From Micromonospora nigra (GTDB lineage Bacteria; Actinomycetota; Actinomycetes; Mycobacteriales; Micromonosporaceae), in NCBI RefSeq assembly GCF_900091585.1, contig NZ_FMHT01000003.1, positions 4,207,501 to 4,271,500 on the forward strand: a DNA stretch of 64,000 nucleotides, given 5' to 3'. The position numbers and the translations under genes are program-made. Every line of letters starts with the position of its first letter. Within the stretch, counting starts at the first letter, position 1. This document shows, piece by piece, positions 58,551-64,000 of the stretch. Under the pieces are notes generated by a model. The model saw nothing but the letters and a program-made list of their open reading frames with translations, searched no databases and had not been told where the DNA came from.

Positions 58551-59339
58551 ATGAACCACGCTGACCAGCCCACCGTCACGCTTCCCGGTGACGTGCAGAT
58601 GCCCCTGCTCGGTTTCGGCACCTGGCAGGCCACCGGCCAGGCCGGGTACGACGCCGTCCTGGCCGCGCTCGACGCCGGCTACCGGCACGTCGACACCGCC
58701 ACGATGTACGGCAACGAGGAGGAGGTGGGCCGGGCGGTCACCGAGAGCGACCTGCCCCGGGAGGAGGTCTTCCTCACCACCAAGCTGCCGCCGGACCGGG
58801 TGGGCCGGGAGCGGGAGACCATCGAGGCGAGCCTGACCGCCCTCGGCGTCGACCAGGTCGACCTGTGGCTGGTGCACTGGCCGCCGTCGGATCCGGGCGA
58901 TCTGATCCCGGTGTGGCGGGAGATGCTCGCCGCCCGCGACGAGGGGCTGGCCCGCGCGGTCGGGGTGAGCAACTACCGCACCGACCAGATCGACGAGCTG
59001 ATCCAGGCAACCCGGGAGGGCCCGGCGGTCAACCAGATCAAGTGGAGCCCGGCGCTGTACGACCGGCAGCGTCACGCCGAGCACCGGGACCGGGGCGTGG
59101 TGCTGGAGGGGTACAGCCCGTTCAAGGCCAGCGACCTGTCCGATCCGGTGCTGAGCCGGATCGCCGACGCGCACGACGTGTCCCCGGCCCAGGTGGTGCT
59201 GCGCTGGCACGTCGACCACGAGATCGTGGTGATCCCCAAGTCGGTGACACCGGACCGGATCCGCACCAACGCCGACATCTTCCACTTCTCGCTCACCGCC
59301 GAGGAGATGCGCGACATCGACGCGCTCGGCAGGTCCTGA
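58551..59339 (+). CDS. aldo/keto reductase (intact)
   Basis: 262 residues from ATG 58551. Family motifs: MPLLGFGTWQATGQAGYDAV, LDAGYRHVDTATMYGNEEEV (catalytic Asp and Tyr), EVFLTTKLPP (Lys), LWLVHWPP (His), AVGVSNYRTDQIDELI, and NADP-binding VVIPKSVTPDRIRTNADIFH. This is the 2,5-diketo-gluconate-reductase-like AKR5 group. It gives a full-length reference for the frameshifted relative at 30629. Substrate unknown. Confidence 0.92.
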   Translation: MNHADQPTVTLPGDVQMPLLGFGTWQATGQAGYDAVLAALDAGYRHVDTATMYGNEEEVGRAVTESDLPREEVFLTTKLPPDRVGRERETIEASLTALGVDQVDLWLVHWPPSDPGDLIPVWREMLAARDEGLARAVGVSNYRTDQIDELIQATREGPAVNQIKWSPALYDRQRHAEHRDRGVVLEGYSPFKASDLSDPVLSRIADAHDVSPAQVVLRWHVDHEIVVIPKSVTPDRIRTNADIFHFSLTAEEMRDIDALGRS

Positions 59340-59343
59340 GCGG

Positions 59344-59883
59344 TCAGGCGGGGCCCGGCGACGTCGGGGCCCGGTGCTCCCACCGGTGCAGCGCGTAGCG
59401 CCGGCCCTTGTCCTCGACGTACTCGGGGGCGGAGTCGACCGGCTGGTAGCCGGTGGCCCGGGCGACGGCGAGGCTGCCGGCGTTGTCGGCCTCGATCTGC
59501 AAACACACGGTCGGCAGGGCGAACACCTCGTGGGCGTGCCGGGTGAGCAGGCGGACCGCCCGGGAGGCGAGCCCCAGGCCGCGGTGGGCCGGGCCCACCA
59601 CGTACCCGATGCTGCGGGTGGCCAGCGCGAGCATCACCTCGCCGCGGGCCCGGTCGTCGTCGGCCGTCGTGATGGCCAGGCACAGCCGCTCGCCCGCCGC
59701 CTGCGCGCGGCGCGCGACGTCCAGGTGCGCCTCGGCGGCCCGCCGGTCGAACGGCGTGGCCACGGGAACCCGGTAGGCGATCTCGGGATCGTCGAAGATC
59801 TCGACCATCCGGTCGAGGTCGCGTTCGGACCACTCGCGTAGGACGACGCCGTCGCCGTCGAGCCGCACCCCGGCGGGGATCAT
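59344..59883 (-). CDS. GNAT family N-acetyltransferase (RimJ/RimL-like)
   Basis: 179 residues, ATG 59883 after GGGGAGG. DGVVLREWSERDLDRMVEIF is the typical RimJ/L start; IGYVVGPAHRGLGLASRAVR gives the acetyl-CoA loop (RGxGxA) and VCLQIEADNAGSLAVARATG then YQPVD is the beta-5/alpha-4 pair. It may acetylate a protein N-terminus or a small amine. It ends convergent to the AKR gene four bases away. Confidence 0.88.
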   Translation of the reverse strand: MIPAGVRLDGDGVVLREWSERDLDRMVEIFDDPEIAYRVPVATPFDRRAAEAHLDVARRAQAAGERLCLAITTADDDRARGEVMLALATRSIGYVVGPAHRGLGLASRAVRLLTRHAHEVFALPTVCLQIEADNAGSLAVARATGYQPVDSAPEYVEDKGRRYALHRWEHRAPTSPGPA

Positions 59884-60149
59884 CCGTCGACCTCCCCTCG
59901 CCCGGCCCTCATCGTCTGGCCCCGGTTGTCCGGCCCCGTCGGCCGGTCACGCCGCCTGGCCGCGTCGGCCGGCCCCCGCAGTGTGGGCGACGTGGCCGTG
60001 CGTCGGCAACGGCTTCGGCGAACCCGGCGATCGGCGGCGGATTCCTTCATGCCCCCTGATTGTGGTGAAGGGTATCGACATAGACGGGCGCGAGGTTGTA
60101 GCGTCTCGGCAACCCATTGATGTTCGTCACCTTCCTCCGGAGGACCGCC

Positions 60150-60302
60150 ATGGACGCTGCCCGCACCACCCGCCTGCGACGACGAGGTCTGCTCGGCGTG
60201 CCGGCCCTGGTGGCCGCCGCGCTGACCCTCGTCGCCCGGCCCGCCCCGGCGAACGCCGCCGCCCCGGCCGAGTGCCTGGCCGACCTGTTGCGGGAGTCCT
60301 GA
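60150..60302 (+). CDS. short ORF encoding an apparent signal peptide, coupled to the amidase
   Basis: 50 residues from ATG 60150 with GGAGGA six bases upstream. TTRLRRRGLLGVPALVAAAL is a signal sequence of twin-arginine-like type, followed by ARPAPANAAAPAECLADLLR ending at TGA 60300. The amidase ATG overlaps this stop (TGATG). PAECLADLLRES reads like the start of a mature amidase, so the signal may have been split from its enzyme by a frame change; alternatively it is a real tiny secreted protein. Confidence 0.55.
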   Translation: MDAARTTRLRRRGLLGVPALVAAALTLVARPAPANAAAPAECLADLLRES

Positions 60303-61267
60303 TGGCGACGATTCCGTGGCTCGTGGACGTGCTGCGCGGCGCCGGCGTACAGGTCGTCGTCGAGGGCGACTGGCTCAACCGGATGCGCCCCGGCAGCTTC
60401 AACCCGATCGGCGTGCTCTGGCACCACACCGCCGCCACCTCCAGCGCCAGCAACCCCCACCCGGCGCTGAACATCTGCATCAACGGCCGCTCCGACCTGC
60501 CCGGCCCGCTGTGCCAGGCACTCGTCGACTACCACGGCGTCTTCCACGTCATCTCCGCCGGCCGGTGCAACCACGCCGGGGTCAGCGGCGGCAGCGGGCC
60601 CATCCCCGCCGGGGACGGCAACACCCTCATGATCGGCTGGGAGATCGACTACAACGGGGTCAGCCAGCAGATGACCGCCGCCCAGTACAACGCCTCGGTC
60701 GCCGCCACCGCCGCCGTGCTCAAGCGGCTGGGCCGGGACGCCAGCCACGCCCGGGGACACCGGGAGACCAGCACCACCGGCAAGATCGACCCGTCCTTCA
60801 TCGACCTCAACTCGATGCGCGCCGACGTCGCCGCGCGGATGGCCGGCGGGGGTACGGCGTGGAGCGCGACGGTGGACAACACCACCGCGGGCCGGTTCAC
60901 CGCCAGCGCCAACTGGGGTGTGTCCACGTACTCCGGCCAGCGCTACGGCACCAACTACCGCTACGCGAACCCGGTCGCCGCCAGCGATGCGGCCTGGTAC
61001 AAGTTCAACGTCCCGGCGACCGCCACCTACCGGGTGGAGGCGTGGTGGCCGGCCAACGCCGGCTACAACAGCTCGACGCCGTACGTCGTGGCCACCACCA
61101 CCGGCAACCGGACGGTGTACGTGGACCAGCGGGTGAACGGCGGGCAGTGGCGTGTCCTCGGCACGTTCACGTTGCCGGCGGGGGACGCCAACCGGGTCGG
61201 GGTCAGCCGGTGGAGCGGCGCCGCGGGATACGTCATCGCCGACGCCGTACGACTCACCCGGGTCTGA
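60302..61267 (+). CDS. PGRP-type N-acetylmuramoyl-L-alanine amidase with golvesin-like domain
   Basis: 321 residues from ATG 60302. The amidase_2/PGRP domain shows VLWHHTAATSSASNPHPALN (zinc His), HVISAGRCNHAGVSGG, MIGWEIDYNGVS and HARGHRETSTTGKIDPSFID (zinc His and Asp region). Residues ~185-320 match the golvesin C-terminal / xanthan-lyase-like CBD: WSATVDNTTAGRFTASANWG, YRVEAWWPANAGYNSSTPYV and GGQWRVLGTFTLPAG. It has no signal peptide of its own, although the target is the cell wall; the preceding 50-residue ORF carries one. Confidence 0.85.
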   Translation: MATIPWLVDVLRGAGVQVVVEGDWLNRMRPGSFNPIGVLWHHTAATSSASNPHPALNICINGRSDLPGPLCQALVDYHGVFHVISAGRCNHAGVSGGSGPIPAGDGNTLMIGWEIDYNGVSQQMTAAQYNASVAATAAVLKRLGRDASHARGHRETSTTGKIDPSFIDLNSMRADVAARMAGGGTAWSATVDNTTAGRFTASANWGVSTYSGQRYGTNYRYANPVAASDAAWYKFNVPATATYRVEAWWPANAGYNSSTPYVVATTTGNRTVYVDQRVNGGQWRVLGTFTLPAGDANRVGVSRWSGAAGYVIADAVRLTRV

Positions 61268-61400
61268 CGGGCGAACGGAGCGAAGTTCCGGCGGGCGGCC
61301 TCCCGCACCGGCGCTGGACGCCGCCCGCCGGATCTTCCGGCCCCGTGCGTGAGCGCGGCATGGCGGATCCGGGGCAGATGTCACTCTTCGGGCCTCGAAG

Positions 61401-61439
61401 TCGGCGGGTACGGCTGGACGTTCCGGCCGTACCCGCCGA
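61401..61439. terminator. strong bidirectional hairpin between amidase and GH12 genes
   Basis: TCGGCGGGTACGG and CCGTACCCGCCGA perfect 13-base arms at 61401-61413 and 61427-61439, extended by GAAG/CTTC flanks with a T-rich end on the plus strand. Both flanking genes converge on it. Confidence 0.8.
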
Positions 61440-61449
61440 TTCTGCTTCG

Positions 61450-62601
61450 TCAGGAGCGCGTGCAGGGCACCCCGTTGAGGGTGAAGCTGGTCGGCGACGA
61501 GTACGCGCCGCTCAGCGTCCCCTGGTAGCCGAAGCTGGCGGTGCCGCCCGGGGCGAGCGTGCCGTTCCAGCCGATGTTGCGGGCCGTCACCGCCTGGCCG
61601 CTCTGGCTGACCGTGGCGTTCCAGGCGTTGGTGACCTGCTGCCCGGAGGGCAGGGTGTAGGCCAGCGTCCAGCCGTTGATCGTGTTCGAACCGGTGTTGG
61701 TGATCTGCACGTCGGCGGTGAAGCCGCTGTTCCACGAGTTGGGCGTGTACTTCACCGCGCACCCGTTACCGCCCGGCGGCGGCGTGGTCGGCGGGGGCGT
61801 GGTGGGCGGCGGGCTGCTCGGCGGCGGAGTGGTCGGGTTGCCGCCGCCGTTGACGGCCGCCGAGAAGCTGGTCACGGCCAGCCCGGTGCCGCCCTGCCAC
61901 GGCTCGAACCCGGCCTGGATGCTGGTCAGGTACCAGCTGTTGGTGATCGCACCCCGGTTGCGGGTGTCGGTGATGAAGGCCAGCAGGTTGAGGTTCGCGC
62001 TGCTGATCGCCGACGGTGCCAGGTACGAGATGACGTTGTTGGAGCCGTTGCTGCCGCGCCAGACCTCCCAGGTGCGGCCGTCGATGGTGGCGGTGCCGAC
62101 GGGGGAGCCGATGGGCTGGATGGGGCCCTGCCGGTTGAGCCAGATCATGATCTCCATCTGGTTGACGCCGTCCCGCTTGGGCGACGGGTCGAGCCAGATG
62201 TCGTACGAGGCGTTGTAGGTGGCGCCGCTGACGTACCGGTAGTTGATGCTGCTGTTGGCGCTGCTGATCTGGCTGACCTGGATCGGCAGGTTCGTGCCGG
62301 GGGAGCAGTTGGTGTAGTGGCAACCGAGGAAGACCGACGGGTACGCCGTGGGTGCGCCGTTGGTGGGGCTGCTGCCGTTCTGGGTGGTGATCTCGAAGCC
62401 GGTGCCCGTGACGTTGATGCACTGCTGGGCGGTGGTGCCCCAGCGGTTGTTCTGCACCACGTACCGGTTCTGGATGACCGTCGATCCGTACTGCTCGCAG
62501 ATCTGGGTGTCGGCGGAGGCGGTGCCCCCGTACGCGACGGACACGATGGCCCCGGCGGCGAGCAGCGTGGCCGCCGCGAGGGCCCGGAGGGAACGTCTCA
62601 T
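61450..62601 (-). CDS. secreted GH12 endoglucanase with CBM2
   Basis: 383 residues from ATG 62601 with a signal peptide (RRSLRALAAATLLAAGAIVS, cleavage ASA-DTQ); longer upstream frames lack one. The GH12 jelly-roll has YDIWLDPSPKRDGVNQMEIM with the nucleophile Glu in MEIMIW, and GFEPWQGG with the acid/base Glu. A Thr/Pro linker (TTPPPSSPPPTTPPPTTPPP) joins CBM2 (CAVKYTPNSWNSGFTADVQI, NTGSNTINGWTLAYTLPSGQ, NIGWNGTLAPGGTASFGYQG). It hydrolyses internal beta-1,4 bonds of cellulose. Two CebR-type boxes lie upstream. Confidence 0.9.
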   Translation of the reverse strand: MRRSLRALAAATLLAAGAIVSVAYGGTASADTQICEQYGSTVIQNRYVVQNNRWGTTAQQCINVTGTGFEITTQNGSSPTNGAPTAYPSVFLGCHYTNCSPGTNLPIQVSQISSANSSINYRYVSGATYNASYDIWLDPSPKRDGVNQMEIMIWLNRQGPIQPIGSPVGTATIDGRTWEVWRGSNGSNNVISYLAPSAISSANLNLLAFITDTRNRGAITNSWYLTSIQAGFEPWQGGTGLAVTSFSAAVNGGGNPTTPPPSSPPPTTPPPTTPPPGGNGCAVKYTPNSWNSGFTADVQITNTGSNTINGWTLAYTLPSGQQVTNAWNATVSQSGQAVTARNIGWNGTLAPGGTASFGYQGTLSGAYSSPTSFTLNGVPCTRS

Positions 62602-62651
62602 GGATGCTCCTTGCTTTCGGCGTACGACGCCGAGTGGGTCGGGACGGGCCG

Positions 62652-62687
62652 TGGGATGCTCCCGACGCGTGACCGGGAGCGCTCCCA
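62652..62687. promoter_or_regulatory. two CebR-type operators upstream of the cellulase gene
   Basis: CGGGAGCGCTCCCA (62674-62687) differs at one base from the CebR consensus TGGGAGCGCTCCCA, and TGGGATGCTCCCG (62652-62664) is a weaker second site. CebR represses cellulase genes until cello-oligosaccharide is present. The gap 62602-62922 holds these sites and the divergent promoter of the monooxygenase gene. Confidence 0.8.
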
Positions 62688-62922
62688 CGCTCAGCGACAC
62701 ATTTACACTCGTGAAACAAGAACGCAACTATCGGCGGCTATTGCGCAAATAGTGAATTCTGTCACGTCCGCCACCCTCGGTCCCCTGGTGATGGTCCTGT
62801 GGTCACCGGGACCCGCCGACAGAGTTACCGGCGGGTCCGATCGACCCTGGCGTGCGGCGATCGCTCCGAGTAGTGTCTTGCCTCCAACGCGTGCCGAACC
62901 CCTCCGGAGGCGGACAAAAACC

Positions 62923-64000
62923 ATGCGTAGCTCCCCCCTGCGCATCCTCGTCGTCGGTGCGGGCATCGCCGGTCTCGCCGTGGCCCGAGCCCTGCGGATG
63001 GCGGGCTTCCGGCCCGACGTCACCGAGAAGCTTCCGCCGGGTGAACTCGCCGACACCGGGCTCTACCTCCCCGGCAACGCCGCCCGGGCGCTGCGGCACC
63101 TCGACCTCGACGGTCCGGTCCGCCCGCTCGGCCAGATCGTGCACCGGCAGCGCTTTCTCGACGCCACCGGCGCACCGCTGTGCGAGGTCGACCTCGACGC
63201 GCTCTGGGCCGGGGTCGGCGAGTGTCGGGCCCTCCCTCGCGCCGACCTGCACCGGGTGCTGCTCAGCGGGGCCGGTGGAGCCGTCCGGCACGGCGCCGAG
63301 GTGCGCGCCATCGACCTGCTGCCCGCGAGCGTGGGCGTCACCTTCGTCGACGGCACCGCCACCGAGTACGACCTGGTCGTCGGTGCCGACGGCCCCCGCT
63401 CCTCGGTCCGCGCGCTGGCCGCCCTCGGCGGCCCGGCCCGCCCCGCCGGGCAGGTCGTCTACCGCAGCGTGGTCCGCGACGGGCCGCCCGTCGACGAGTG
63501 GACCGCGCTGCTCGGCCAGCGCGCCGGCTTCCTGGTCGTGCCCATCGGCGCGGGAAGGCTCTACTGCTACGCCGACGAGGCCGGCACCCGGCCCCCGGCC
63601 GACCCGGTCGCCCGGATGCGCGAGCTGTTCGGCGACTACGGCGGCCCGGTGCCCGAGGTGCTGGACGCTCTCGACCGGGTGCGCGTCGGCGCGACCGACG
63701 AGGTCGAGCTGGGCCGCTGGCACCGGGGTCGGGTGCTGCTGGTCGGCGACGCCGCCCACGCCACCGCGCCCACCCTGTCCCAGGGGGCGGCGATGGCCCT
63801 GGAGGACGCCGTCGTGCTCGCCGAGTCGCTCAGGGCCGCCGGCAGCGTCGAGGCGGCGCTGACGGCGTACGAGAGTCGCCGTCGTCCGCGTACCCGATGG
63901 GTGCGGGACCGGACCCGGGACCGCAACCGGACCCGGGACGTGCCGCCGGCGCTGCGCGATCCGCTGCTGCGCGGACGCGGCGACCGGATCTTCGGCGAGC
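62923..64000 (+). CDS. FAD-dependent monooxygenase (3' end outside the window)
   Basis: The open frame starts at ATG 62923 (GGAGG 12 bases upstream) and runs off the right edge after 359 codons. LRILVVGAGIAGLAVARALR is the FAD dinucleotide fold (GxGxxG). YDLVVGADGPRSSVRALAAL is the DG motif and RVLLVGDAAHATAPTLSQGA then AMALEDAVVLAESL the GD motif of class A flavin monooxygenases such as para-hydroxybenzoate hydroxylase. It hydroxylates an aromatic or polyketide-like substrate using NAD(P)H; the substrate cannot be told. The C-terminal ~30 visible residues are Arg-rich. Confidence 0.88.
   Translation, partial: MRSSPLRILVVGAGIAGLAVARALRMAGFRPDVTEKLPPGELADTGLYLPGNAARALRHLDLDGPVRPLGQIVHRQRFLDATGAPLCEVDLDALWAGVGECRALPRADLHRVLLSGAGGAVRHGAEVRAIDLLPASVGVTFVDGTATEYDLVVGADGPRSSVRALAALGGPARPAGQVVYRSVVRDGPPVDEWTALLGQRAGFLVVPIGAGRLYCYADEAGTRPPADPVARMRELFGDYGGPVPEVLDALDRVRVGATDEVELGRWHRGRVLLVGDAAHATAPTLSQGAAMALEDAVVLAESLRAAGSVEAALTAYESRRRPRTRWVRDRTRDRNRTRDVPPALRDPLLRGRGDRIFGE

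Noticed and set aside
61766..62719. Second minus-strand frame over the GH12 gene
   Set aside because: It is a His/Pro/Arg-rich shadow of the cellulase coding frame, which has a signal peptide, catalytic Glu motifs and CBM2.

Overview
The window is about 73% GC by eye, uses GTG starts freely, and has many leaderless genes, twin-component systems and secreted polysaccharide enzymes. It also carries a heliorhodopsin, F420-type oxidoreductases and cellulose-binding modules. All of this suggests a chromosomal stretch of an actinomycete, most likely Micromonosporaceae (Micromonospora-like). No rRNA, tRNA, CRISPR array or intact insertion sequence was seen.

Layout. (1) 1-13 kb is a defence-type region with metabolic genes between. 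It holds the tail of a PASTA protein, a DarTG toxin-antitoxin pair whose toxin looks internally deleted, an SF1 helicase, a secreted FnIII/CBM3 protein and a secreted isoamylase with a MalR-like operator. It ends with a two-gene operon: a GmrSD-type DUF262/HNH nuclease fused to a RAMA domain, and a PLD-DEAD-DUF3427 helicase. (2) 13.7-23.2 kb is a mosaic built from two copies of a regulator/kinase module. Each copy has a zinc-ribbon XRE regulator and an APH-family kinase. The copies share the DNA-binding half, promoter and kinase but differ in the regulator C-terminus, and one has gained a GNAT gene. Between them lie a DUF1399-like protein with a Cys-rich tail, a second kinase type, an unknown protein and an AbiE toxin-antitoxin operon. 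(3) 23.4-26.8 kb has a VOC protein and a tightly coupled operon (small C-x8-C protein, globin-like protein, globin-reductase, DivIVA-like protein), then a secreted I36-type inhibitor. (4) 26.8-30.6 kb has two divergent genes: a kinase-TM-CU044_5270 fusion and an S-4TM putative pore-forming effector, a candidate membrane conflict system. (5) 30.6-38.4 kb has two frameshifted genes (aldo/keto reductase; beta-lactamase-fold hydrolase), an HTH regulator with a clear promoter/operator, an ABC exporter operon and a divergent histidine kinase/response regulator pair. (6) 38.6-50.2 kb holds mostly single genes: secreted M15 and M28 peptidases, a caspase-like protein, F420-type oxidoreductases, a heliorhodopsin, a pentapeptide-repeat protein, a sulfotransferase, and two more members of the small C-x8-C family. 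(7) 50.4-53.6 kb is a PepSY/HK/RR envelope-sensing unit with matching direct-repeat boxes. (8) 53.8-64 kb has a cupin, GH15 hydrolase, threonine synthase, a LigD-like protein lacking the ligase lysine, an intact AKR, GNAT, a PGRP amidase with a separate signal-peptide ORF, a GH12-CBM2 cellulase with CebR-type boxes, and the start of a flavin monooxygenase.

How the genes fit together. Starch and cellulose breakdown is represented by isoamylase, GH15, GH12 and the CBM3 protein, with sugar-responsive operators visible upstream of two of them. Defence or conflict functions form two or three clusters (0.6-13 kb, 19-20.5 kb, 26.8-30.6 kb). Most remaining genes are single-gene, often leaderless units with the pattern TANNNT, six bases, start codon.
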